From Sclerurus mexicanus (lineage: Eukaryota > Chordata > Aves > Passeriformes > Furnariidae), in NCBI GenBank assembly GCA_013396755.1, contig VWZF01003210.1, positions 103,077 to 167,076 of the forward strand: a stretch of DNA of 64,000 bases, in the 5' to 3' direction. The position numbers were made by a program, and so were the translations under genes. Positions 1-10,900 of the stretch are shown here, piece by piece. Under the pieces are notes generated by a model. It ran no database searches. It saw only the letters and a list, made by a program, of their open reading frames with translations, and was not told the DNA's origin. Each line of letters opens with the position of its first letter. Positions within the stretch are counted from its first letter, which is position 1.

Positions 1-666
1 CCGTGCGGGGTCATATCGCCCGTGTCGCGACATATCGGGTGGGCCCGTGGTGGCAGTGTGGGGGGAAGGCAAGGTCAGGGCGGGCAGCAGGTCCTTTGGG
101 AGGGTTTAGGCAGGGATGGGGCCGCGGGGAGGCCCGAGCCCCGTGTGGCTGCGGGGCCCCGTTATTTGTGTGCCCGCCCTCCCCGGGGATGTGCCGGGAT
201 TGCTTCGTGCTCGGGGATTGCCGCAGAGAGTGTGGGACGTGCCCGGGCTCGGCTCGCTTGCAGCTCCTGGAATCTGCCCAGGAACGGTTTGTTTTGGAAT
301 TAAAGCGTCTTGGAAGGGTGGTTTGGGCAAGGGAACGTCCTTGGGTTGGAGTGCAGGAGGCTGAGGGGAAAAAAGCACTGAGAGAAAGGCTCATCCAGAC
401 CAATTTTGTACGGGAATATGCCTGAAAAGAAGGGAATGCCTGTGGGTTTTACTGCAGGAGGTTCTGGAGAACAACAGGAAGGGAAAGTTTCATCTTAGAG
501 TGGGGAAATATCCATGCAAAGCACGGGGTGATGTGCTGCCCTTTGGAGAAGGGGCAGGAGGCCTCTGGACTGGCTGGTTTTTTTGTCTAAACCAGTGGAA
601 AATGTTGTTATTTCCCCTTGTTCCGTTGTCCTGTCCCTGCATGACCTGGTGCTGTTCTTGCTGCAG
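1..666. other. CpG-rich 5' flank / intron 1 of COX4I1
   Basis: The first 250 bases or so are GC- and CpG-rich and then fade to ordinary composition, which looks like the downstream edge of a CpG-island promoter. In vertebrates COX4I1 has an untranslated first exon and shares a bidirectional promoter with EMC8. I could not identify that exon here, so it probably lies left of the window. No convincing coding sequence is present. The open frames across this stretch show no family resemblance and appear on both strands, as expected from GC-rich DNA. Confidence 0.5.
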
Positions 667-667
667 G

Positions 668-3581
668 ATGTTGGCTTCCAGAGCCTTCAGCCTCGTTGGG
701 AGGAGATCCATCTGCACCTCCCTGTGCCTGAGAGCACATGGACACGGTGGGTGGCACTGCCCTGGGGGCTGGCGAGGGCAGCAAAGCAGGGCCTGCAGAG
801 CAGGGGCACAGACAGCTGCTCTGGGGGTCTGGGAAGAGGGAAGATCGGGGTGGAGGGGGCTTGGGAAAGCTGGAACAGGAGATGGGAGCAGGTGGTGCCA
901 CAACTGGTGCTGCTGGGGAGGCAGCAGGAATCGCAGAATCCTGGGGTTATTGAAGGTGCAAAAGACCTCCAAGACCATCAAATCCAGCCTGTGCCCAATT
1001 GCCACCTTAACTGGCCTCACCTCTTTGACTGGGCTGTTGGGTTTTTGTGCTGTAAGCAGTAAGGGTTGTTTGTGCAGGAGCTTGACTGGTGTCTCTTCTC
1101 TTTCCCCCCTTAGCTGGTGTTGTGAAAGCAGAAGATTACACGCTCCCAGCCTATGTGGACCGCCGTGATGTCCCCCTGCCCGAGGTGGCCTTTGTGAGGG
1201 ACCTCTCAGCGCAGCAGAAAGCGCTGAAGGAGAAGGAAAAGGCCTCGTGGACCGCCCTGTCCATCGATGAGAAAGTGGAACGTAGGTTTGGGGGGCTTGA
1301 AGTGACCTGACAGGCAGCAGCAACAACACAGTCTCACCTGCTGCATTTTTATCATGGAGTCTTGGAATGGCAGTGGGAAGCCATTCCCCTGTGTCCTGTC
1401 TCTCCAGGCCCTTTTAAATAGTCTTTCTCCATTTTTTTGTGGGCTGCCTTCAGGTAGTGGAAGGCCACAGTTAGGTTACCCCTGAACCTTCTCTTCCAGG
1501 CTGAACAGTCCCAATTCTCTCAGTCTTTATATGTAGGGGAGGTGCTCCCTCCCTGCAGTCATGTTGGTGGCCGTGATGTCTGTTCCCAAGATCCTTGCTG
1601 CTGTTTCAGAACATTTAGTGCACCTGCTCTGGTGTCTCTTTCGTACCTGAGGTCACATCCATCAACTCCTTCCTCTTCCAGAAAACAAATAGTAATTGTA
1701 CTTGCTTCTTGATTCCCCTCTGCTTTCAACAAGCCAGACAAAATCTCTTCATTACAATGTGCCATTGTTAGTCCAGCTGAGGGAAATGAGCCCCAAATAT
1801 GAATGTGTATTTGAATGTTAATGACCACTGACTTTAACCAAATTCCAGCTAATTAAAGCTCCAAGTGGGTGTTTTGACTTGCAAATAAAACTGCCTCATT
1901 TTTTCTAACTGCTGCCCTGGTATGAAGTGGGAACTTGGTCTCTGAACAGGTGTGAAAGGTTTAAAGCCCTTTGACGAACTGCTCAGATGTTCCTAAGCAC
2001 TCTCCAGATCTTACGTTCCTTTGGATCTTAAAATCCTGTGGACCTCAGTGGAAGAGCTTATAAGCTTTTTACATAGAAACATTCCCGTTGGAATTACTTG
2101 TGCTAGGAAGCTTTGGGGTCGATAACCACACTGGGAATTGGAGGGGAGGAAGGAGAGCTCCATTTCTCCTTCTTTCAGGTCTATTTTGCAACTTTAGTAC
2201 AATTTTATGATAATGTACAAAACAAAGACTTAACATTGATATGGGGAGGGTGAAATAGCTCACTGGTCTTGATGTGGGAAAGGGCAGTTAATTCTTCTGA
2301 ACCTAATTTAACATCCACCCCTTTTTGGGCAGCCTCAGGCCTCGGTCACCTCCCTCTGGGGAGTTCCCTGTCCACCTGAAAGTCACAGGAGAAGTTACGA
2401 GATGATCTGGTGCTTTTTTTGGCAGTGTATCGTATGAAATTCAATGAGACGTACGCAGAGATGAACAAAGGAACAAACGAGTGGAAAACCGTCCTGGGTG
2501 GAGTGTTGTTCTTCCTCGGCCTCTCCGGCCTCATCCTCATCTGGCAGAAGCACTTCAGTAAGTAACTCTTCAGTGGAGAGCAGGGCCAGTTTATGATGCC
2601 TAATGGGACCTTACAGAATTCCCATAAGCTGCTCCGTGGGGTCAGGGTGGTGTGTGGAACAGTGTAAGGGTGACCTCCCAACAGGGGCTGTTTTTAAAAA
2701 CTCCTGAAAACTCCACCCTGCAGTTGTAAATTCATGGAGTTGGTGGGTATGATGCATAAATCTTTAGGAAGCTGAGTTTTGGAAAGGTAGTGGAGCTTTG
2801 GGAGGAGAGGAAATGAAGGGGAATGAGTGATGATAACTCCTGATCCCAGCGCTTCCCCTCTCTGCTGTCGGAAAAGCTTATTGCTGCCTTGGTAGTGAGC
2901 ATTTGGGCTTCTGCCACGTTTGGCTGCTTTCCCAGCTAAGGATCTGACCTCGAGGGAGCCTCCAGCTGCTGTGAGGCAGAGTACCAGTTAAATGAGCTGC
3001 TCCCTGCCTTGAGGCTCCCAAGAAAAGGAAAGCAGGAAGCTGTTATCTTGGTATGAGCCTTTGCTGATGAAGGAAACAGCTAAGAGAATCCATGTGGGAA
3101 TGTGGTCTGAACTGGATGCATCAGTAACTGAACGTGGGGAGCATAGGTTTGAATAGATCAGAGAACCATGGAATGGTTTGGGTTGGGAGGAACCTTAAAG
3201 CTCATGCTGTCCCACCCCCTGCCGTGGGCAGGGACACCTTCCACTACAACAGGTTACTCCAAGCCCGGTCCAGCCTGGCTTTGAACATTTCCAGGGATGG
3301 GGGAGCCACAGCTTCTCTGGGCAACCTGTTCCAATGGGATGACTTAAGGGGGAAAAAAAGCTTTTTGTTAGTGAAACTTGTCCCTCAGTTCCCGGCTTGC
3401 TCATTTGGCATCGTGATGTAATTCCCCTTGCTCCTGTCCTACAGTGTACGGTCCCATCCCGCACACCTTCTCCGAGGAGTGGCTGTCGGCACAGACCAAG
3501 AGGATGTTGGACATGAGGGTTAACCCTGTGGAGGGCATCTCATCCCAGTGGGATTTTGACAAGAACGAATGGAAGAAATAA
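668..3581 (+). CDS. COX4I1: Cytochrome c oxidase subunit 4 isoform 1, mitochondrial (four coding exons)
   Basis: Nuclear-encoded subunit of respiratory complex IV in the inner mitochondrial membrane. Coding exons are 668-746 (exon begins 667), 1114-1281, 2426-2557 and 3445-3581. All have AG/GT boundaries and join in frame to 171 residues, against 169 in human. The order is: a mitochondrial presequence starting MLASRAFSLVGRRS; a matrix domain with LPAYVDRRD and QKALKEKEKASW; one membrane helix at about residues 104-121; and an intermembrane-space tail with QTKRMLDMRVNPVEG, ending DFDKNEWKK. The start is the first ATG of the exon, directly after the splice acceptor, as in other vertebrates. The linkage to IRF8 favours isoform 1 over COX4I2. 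Residue 127, completed across the last intron, reads Met where I expect Val from the human protein. The untranslated exon 1 is not seen. Confidence 0.96.
930..1025 (-). mobile_element. CR1-like retroelement fragment in COX4I1 intron 2
   Basis: The stretch contains the degenerate phrase 'agaatcctggggtt...aaagacctccaagaccatcaaatcc', which resembles the 3' end of an old CR1 subfamily read in reverse complement. It is short and diverged. Confidence 0.5.
1365..1575 (-). mobile_element. CR1 LINE fragment in COX4I1 intron 3
   Basis: The text resembles an internal part of the CR1 3' region in reverse orientation: 'ccttctcttccaggctgaac', then 'caattctctcagtctt', then 'ggaggtgctcc'. The extreme 3' tail is missing, so it is a partial, diverged copy. 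Confidence 0.65.
3157..3345 (-). mobile_element. CR1 LINE fragment in COX4I1 intron 4
   Basis: Reverse complement of the CR1 3' end: 'ggaatggtttgggttggga', 'ccttaaagctcatgctgtcc', 'gccgtgggcagggacacctt', then 'cagggatgggggagccacag'. It ends about 100 bases before the last COX4I1 exon. Confidence 0.9.
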
Positions 3582-3685
3582 AGCAACTCAGTGGAACCTG
3601 CTCTGCTTGAATATGAAATGATTCCATCACCTGTGCGTGACCTCGTTGCTTGTGTACTGGAACACCTTCCACCTACAGAAATGCT

Positions 3686-3691
3686 AATAAA
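3686..3691 (+). terminator. COX4I1: COX4I1 polyadenylation signal
   Basis: A canonical AATAAA lies 105 bases after the stop codon and is followed by T/GT-rich sequence. This gives a short 3' UTR of roughly 130 bases, typical of COX4I1. Confidence 0.85.
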
Positions 3692-3699
3692 CGTCTGGT

Positions 3700-4944
3700 T
3701 AACTTGAGAGTTGCCTGTTACTGTTCTCTGGATATATTTGTTGGGGCGGGAGCACCTCAGAGGTTTTATTAAACGCTGTGGTCTGAGCAAAGTCTGGTTT
3801 CTGGCTTGATGTTTTCAGGGCTAAGAAAGCTGCTGCCAAATTTCTCCCTTCAGGTAAGCTGGTGTCCCCTGGATTCTGCAGGTTTTTGGCTTAAAAACAC
3901 CCCTCTGAAGACTAAAACAAGCTTTGCCTTCAGTTTGCTCTCCTGATGACAGGAAACCTGGTATTTTAAGTCTGTGAATGTGTTTAGGAGCTGTGTGGGG
4001 TCTCAGCCTTTCCCTTCCACTCAGAAATTAGGGGAAGGTTTTTAAGGTGAGATAAATTGGTTGGAGTTCAGCCATGAGCTCTCCTTCCTGCATCTGTAAA
4101 AGTGACAAATTTGTCCCGAGGATGTTGAGAAGGGTGATCTGAGGGCAACAGAATCTCCCAGGCTGCCGATGGCTGGGGGGTGTTTGCTGTGCCTGTGATT
4201 TGCTTTTCCCTGCTCTCCACAGCTTGTGCCTCTGGCAAGCTTGTGGCACCGATCTGGGAGAGGGACATGAAGCTGCCAGGTGTTTCTGCCTGGAAAGTGG
4301 ATGTTCTGAAGCGTGTGCTGGAGTTGCAGCACTGCTTTACAGCTCCTCTCTTCCCCATTCCCAGAGGGAAGGGGAGATCGGCTTATCCTCAGTGTTCCGT
4401 CAGCTTCATGTGGCTCGTGCGACGCTCTGGTTCTCCAGGCCCTGCTCTGAATTCTGCTCATCTCTGTGACTGGGAGGAATCAGCATGAATGGAAGAGAAA
4501 TCCTGCTGAATGCAGGGCTTGTGCCAGCCTGCAGTATCCCAGGAGGAAGCCTGGGCAGCACTGTTGGGATGAGGGAGGTGTTCCTCCCAGGACTGTCCTT
4601 CCCAAAAGGCTGTGGAAGCTCCAGGAAGCCTGGGAGGGAAACCTGAGCCTCCCGGATCCCTATTTCACCCTCCCCTGCCCAGCACCAGCTACTCTCCCCT
4701 GTCCCCTTTGCCGGTGCAGCAGCAGGACCTGCCGGAGCAGCCTAAAGGTGAGCTGAATTTGCCAGAGCTCTGCGTGTTCCTCCCCTGGCACGTGCTCCCC
4801 TTCCTCCTGCTCTTGGTAGAGGGATGCACGGCTGGAGAGGGGCTCAGATCTCACCATCCTGCCTGGGATTTTTGGGTGTTCATTTGCAGGTAGCCTTGGA
4901 GACCAAGAAACCACTTGAATCCCGATCCTGGGGAGAGAAAGCCC
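3700..4944. other. COX4I1-DUSP intergenic spacer and presumed phosphatase 5' region
   Basis: About 1.2 kb separates the COX4I1 poly(A) signal from the phosphatase start codon. It must contain the phosphatase promoter and 5' UTR. I see no TATA box or strong CpG island. A possible splice acceptor (tttgcag) ends near 4890, which would make 4891-4965 the first coding exon. That is inference. No other coding sequence was recognised. Confidence 0.4.
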
Positions 4945-7900
4945 ATGGGGAGTGGAATGAGCAAGGTAAAGAGGGGCAGTGGGCTGCTGGCCAGCATGTC
5001 TTCTGCAACCCGTGGGTGCTCTTCCCGGGCCACCACAACTCCCTAAATATAACTATTTGCATTGTCTTTTCTCATTCCTCTTTGAAACTCCAAGCACTTA
5101 AGAAAGAATTGAGAAAACAGTGATGTATATCCAAGGTTTATATGGGAGGTGAGGAGTAAAGTGCCTGCAGGGGTCAGGGAAGTGACAGCTGGCATTGAAT
5201 GTTGATCCCTTGGGAGGTAAAGCCATGGCATTCTCACCCTCAGGGCTGACAGGGGGGTCCCTGCAGGGAAATTCCCCCCGTTGCCACCCCTTGGATGTGT
5301 CTGTGGCCGGCAGCACTGTGGGAAGTGGGGGTTCACTGCTGCCTGTTCTTCCAGGGCTGGCAGAAAAGATCAATTTCTGTCCGTATCCTGAAATAACTCC
5401 TTGGTATATGCATTCTCCAGTTTAAATTTAGACTCTGGGACAACAACAGAGAGATCAAATCAGGGCAAACTATCTTCGGAGGCCTCTGGTGTGGTGTAGA
5501 TCTGGTTTTCACCCCCTCCAGACACAGCCTGACCACCAAAGTGGTTCTTACAGCCCTCCCAGTGCCACCAAACCCTCTTGGGGATCCTGGGCTGTTGCTG
5601 CCAGGGGGTTGTTGGTGCACACACTTTTGTAGGGTCCCACTTTGGAACTGATAATATGCAGGACTCGGCATGCCCTTTCTTGTGGTCACAACTGTACAAG
5701 TTGTGCTGGATCCAGGTGTTTGCACCCAGGAGTGGGCTGGGGTTCAGCTGAATGGTAGAGCTGGGTTGGATGTGACCCAGTGCTGTTGAAAACCCTCCCC
5801 AAAACTTCTCAATCCAGGGGTCTTCTGCCAGATGGGCACCAGCAAGTCCAGCTGATAATCAGCTGTCTTTTTAGTGCCCGTGGAAGATGCTCTGGCGAGT
5901 TCTTATATCCTGAGATGTCCTTTTTTCTCCTTCATAACCCCACAGCAGCAAGTTGGAGACCAAATTTGCAGCTTTGATGTCTTTTACTGCAACATCCTGG
6001 CCAGAGAAGCGTTATAAACAGCCTGTGCCCATCTATCCCCATCTGGCAGATGCAACCTTTGAAACACTATAGGACCACAACCAAGCCCCTTCCGCTTCTC
6101 TGCTGAGTTTCCCTGAACTCTGCACTCCTGGAGGGCTTTGGGCTGGTGGTTTGAGTGGGTTCAACCTTTCCTGTTGTTGGTTCATGGATTAGGTGCATGG
6201 TTTGTCATGGCCTGGGGAGTTTGGTGCCAGGTGTCCTACACCTGCAGCTTGGTGCTCCCACCACACTGGATGCACCTTGTGCCTGGTGCTATCTGAATTT
6301 TCCCCCTTTTTGTCACCTCCCAGGTTGTCACAGGCCTCTATCTCGGGAATATCCGTGGTAAGTGCCTTTTCCTGCCCCTTCTCTGTGGTGCTGTGGGATC
6401 TTTGGTTAGCTGGCAGGGCTGGAGGATTCTCTCTCCTTGGGGGCTCCCTGTGTCTGCTCCTCAGCATCTTCCAGAGATGCCCCCCCAGAATCCCCCTCCC
6501 AATTGCAAGTGATCCAGTGGAACTCTATCCCGGGAGAGGGATGTCCATGGGGAGCTGTGATCACCAGCTGTGCCAGAGCAACAGGAAACCCTTGGCATGG
6601 CTGAAAGCCTCTTCAACAGCGATGACACCACAGCCTTTTCCAAGTTATCTGTGTGATTTCTGCTTTTGGGGGTGGCTTTAGGAGCCTGCTGACTACCCAG
6701 CACTTCTAAGGGGGATTTTGCTTGGAAGGAGGTGCCCAGTCTCCTTCCCTGCAACCCTGTGGGGTGAGAGGCAGTGGGAAGGGCTGGTGTGGGGGTCAAG
6801 AGGCTGGGGGTGATGGGTGTGGGTTGTTGGTGGGTGCATGGTCCAGCAGCTCTCCCAGGAGGGCAGGTGATTCCCATGTGGCTCCTGCTTCCAGACTCTG
6901 AGGATCATGAAAATCTGCTGAGGAACGGGGTGACCCACATCCTCTCTGTCCACAACGGTGCCAAGCCCGTGCTGGAGGTGGGTGCCCAGTTGGGGTGGGG
7001 CTGGGGGACCACCCTGGAGGAGCAGTGGTTGGGAAGGTGCAGATGGGGCACCCACGGTCCTCTCCCGGCGCGGGGAGAAGGAACGCTGTGTTTGCAGTGA
7101 TTTGCACCACTTTGCACCGTGCAGTGATGACTTGCACCCAAAGGAGCTCAGCGCTGGCTTTGGGTTGGGGGGAGCTGGGGTGTTTTGGGGTCACAGGCAG
7201 CACTTGGTGGTTTTTGGGGTGCAGGCGGCACCCGCGGCGCTGCCGGGGGGTCCCCACGAGAGGGCGGCGGTGCCCCACGGATGGAGCCCCGTCGGGCGGG
7301 GCGGGGGACACGGCGGAGCTCGGGGCATCCCGCAGCACCCAGGACCTGGCACTGCCAGCCCTGCTTTGCTGCGGACCCTCGGGCGGCCCGTGGGGAAACT
7401 GAGGCAGCGGGGAGCTGCCCGTGGGGTGATGCCAGAGGTGCTGGGCAGGGCTGTGCTGCACCAATCCTGCCTGGACGGTCCCAAGAACTGGGAGCAGCCC
7501 CTTGAGGGCTTTGGCTCACAGGGATGTGTGAGGAGTGAGGGGCACGACCATGGGGTGCTGGTTGGCTGGTGCAGGGGCACAGCTGGATAACAGGGTGGGC
7601 ACAGCCGTGGGGTGAGAGGCCAAATCCTATAGATCATCATAGCACAGAACCATGAAATGCTTTGGGATGGAAGGGACCTTAAAGTTCATCTCCTTCCAAC
7701 TCCTGCCATGGGCAGGGACACCTTCCACTAGCCCAGGTTTCTCCAAGCCCCGTCCAACCTGGCCTTGGACACTTCCAGGGATCCAGGAGCAGCCACAGCT
7801 TCTCTGGCACCCTGTGCCAGGGCCTGCCCACCCTCAGAGGGAACAATTTCTTCACAATATCCCATCTATCCCTGCCCTCTGGCAGTGGAAAACCATTCTC

Positions 7901-10900
7901 CTTGTCCTGTCCCTCCGGGTCCTTGTCCAAAGTCCCTCTCCACCTCTCTCGGAGCTCCTTTAGACACTGGGAGGGGCTCTCAGGTCTCCCTGGAGCCTTC
8001 TCTTCTCTTCTCCAGGTGAACACCACCAGCTCTCTCAGTCTGGCTCCAGAGCAGAGGGGCTCCAGCACTTGGAGCATCTCTGTAGGCTTCTCTGAACTCA
8101 CGCCAACAGGTCCACATCTTTCTCATGCTTGGCTGTGTGTTGGACCCCCTGCCAACTCCCAAATCCTGGGATGCTGAAGAAAAGCAAAGGGGTTTGGCAA
8201 GACCCCTCATCCTTTTGGGGCCACCATGGGGACGGAGCCCCAGGAAAACCCCACTGGGAGCCTTGTCCCTGCTGAGGCATTGAGTAACCGTGGAGCGGGG
8301 AGAGCCAGAGGGAAGGAGGATGAGGGTGCAGGGGAACGGCTGGTGGCTGGGCAAGGGGCAGCAGCTGGGGCTGCCAGGCTCGGGGCACGGCCAGATGGGG
8401 AGCAAACCACACAGAGAGCTTACAACAGGGAGCAGAGCTCCGTGGTGCGGAATGGGGAACCGGAAAGGCATGGTGGGTTGAGCAATGTGTCAATCACGGC
8501 CCTGGGCCGGGAACCGCAAACCCCAGCACCGTTCCCATGCGTGGCCCAGCGCCCCGAGGTGGGATGGGGACATTGGCAGTTAATCCAGGAACGGTGTGTG
8601 GGTCGGGGTTTGGGGAGGATTGGGGTTGGTTTGGTTGCTCTGCTGCTTGGCGTGGTGGCTTTGCCTTCACAGTGGCTCTTCTTGCTGCGGGGAGCACGGG
8701 CTGGCACCAGGAATGGCATGGAGCCATGGATGGGATGGAGAGGTGATGCCTGGGAAAGTCTGCCCCGTGCTCATCCTCACAGTGTAATTCCAGTGCAGAA
8801 TTATCCACACGCCCATCCTGCTCTGCCCCTTCTCTCCACTTTTTCCAGCCTCCTGATTTGCCCTGGGCTGGAGGGTGGTCCATGGGGTTGGGCTGCATCA
8901 GCCAGGGGGGACCTTTCTGCAGCGACCTGATGGAAATGGGGCAATCCCTGGTGCTCTGGCTGCAGGATTTCCACCCATTTCACTAAGGAAGGGTAAAAAA
9001 AAACCCAACCCTGAGATGAAAAGGATCTAATTTTAACTTATAACAGGGAGGATCGAGGAAGCGATGTTTTAAGGAGAGGAAAGTGATCTGACCTAGGCCA
9101 GCATGAAGCAGATGATTTATGGTGTATTAAAAGGACGGGGAGGAAATAACTCATTGATGAGAATGGCTGCGTCAGTGCATGTTCGCACACGTCTTCCTGA
9201 TGGGGCTCAGGGCCCCAGGAAAGGGCTGGTGTTGTTTTGGGGGGCTCCTGAGACTTTTAGTGGCCCCCACAGCCTGGTCTGTCCTCTGGGATGAAGTGTG
9301 AGGAGTGGGATGGGATGGGATGGGATAGGATGGATGTGCCCACCCATTGGAGCAGAGCAAGGTGATGTCACCCAAAAGTGGTTTTCAGCTTTTCTCTCCC
9401 CTAAGGGTCAGCTGGGGAGGAGGAAAAAAGAGAAATGGGGTGTTTTGTGTTTCTTGGAGGTATTTTACTACTGTGATTTGTCTTTGTATTGCAGGACATG
9501 ACCTATCTGTGCATCTCGGCCTCGGATTCATCCAGTCAAAACCTGTAAGTCCTTTCCCATCCTTTTGCCTCCCAGAGTGTGTGTTAGTAGTTGTTGGTCA
9601 ATAAAAGTCCAGATTCTGCAGGAGGAAGGTTTAGACCATTCCTGCTATGGAATTTCATATAATTCCTGAGCTTGACAGAAGCTGGGGTGTATTTTGAGGT
9701 GATAAATAGCATTTTAGGGCTTGATATCTGTTTTTGTGTGTGTTTGCAGTCAGTAAATTTAGTTTTCCATCAAATTTCAGAACTATTCCATTGTGCAGCA
9801 TTGAAAATTGGAGTGTTAGATAACGATTTGTTTCTTCCAGATACTTTCTTTGGGAAGAGAAATATTTTTTAAAATTAACATTTTTTTTCACTCTATAAAG
9901 CACAGGTAATTATAAATCTTGTAATGATATTTTTGCGATGAAGGTGCTGGGAGGAAGTCCCAGGATTTTGCGGGATGCTGGTACCGAGGGGAAGCGCCAT
10001 CCTGCTGCTGCTGTGGGTGACAGACACCCATAAATCATCCATTTCAACCAGCAAATGGGCAACTCCAAGGGATTTTTCTCTCGAATCAAACCCTAAAAAG
10101 CATCAAAGCCTGATGCAGGGTGACCAAACTGAGGCCTGTTTGCTGAGGTGCTGGTTTTTCCAGCATCCTTGGGAGCAGCCATGCCCACGGGTGGGATTCT
10201 GCTTGCTCATGCTCCCGCTGAGCGGAAAGAGAAGCTTTACAAGAAAACCCTGTCTCAGCAAGAACTGGGCTTTTCGGTGGTTATTTTTTTCTCTTTGCTC
10301 ATTTCTTGGCATTTCTGGCATGTCTACAAAAGGAAAAAAAAAAGGGAAAAAAAAGAAGATAAGGCTGGCTGCCGGAAGGAAGACTTATTCAAGGGACTAT
10401 TTTCTGTGTGTCAGTTTATGCCTTGGATTTCACAATGCTCCTGAACTTGTGTCCTGCAGAGGAGATGCTTGTGAGTCAGGAGCTCAGGAGCCCAATCCCA
10501 CGCTTTGAGGCTGGAAAAGCACAGGCAGAGTTTTCCTCTGGCTGGCTGCCTGGGGAAAAAACACCCCGTGGAGCGTGTGAGGAAGGATGGGGTGGCTGAA
10601 CTGCTCACTGCCCTCCCCGTGGGGTGGGTTGGGAGGGAGATGCTGTGTGCATGGAGCGGGCTGAGGGCATGAGCATCACGTCCTTGCAAGCAAGGGGCAT
10701 CCCTGCTGGTCCTACCAAGGCTCTGAAGAGGAGGACTGGGATCTGGAGAGCTTGAAGCTGCGTGGGCAGCATCTGCAGGCCCTGGGGGATGCTGTAGATA
10801 AGTAGGACAAGATGAAATGCCCTGGGACAAGCTTTACTCAGGGAAAGGACCCCCCTCAAAGAGGTGGTGCTGCAGTGGGGGAGGATGAAGACCTTGAGAA

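Noticed and set aside
490..1329. A 279-codon minus-strand frame over COX4I1 exons 2 and 3
   Set aside because: It is the shadow of the verified COX4I1 exons plus repeat-derived intron.
3060..3115. Possible C/D-box snoRNA in COX4I1 intron 4 (TGATGA then CTGA)
   Set aside because: No terminal stem pairs around the boxes and no second box pair is present. The motifs are short enough to be chance.
6693..7640. Several 100-220 codon frames in phosphatase intron 3
   Set aside because: They overlap the CpG-rich pocket and exon 3, are Pro/Ala/Arg-rich on both strands and show no recognisable domain.
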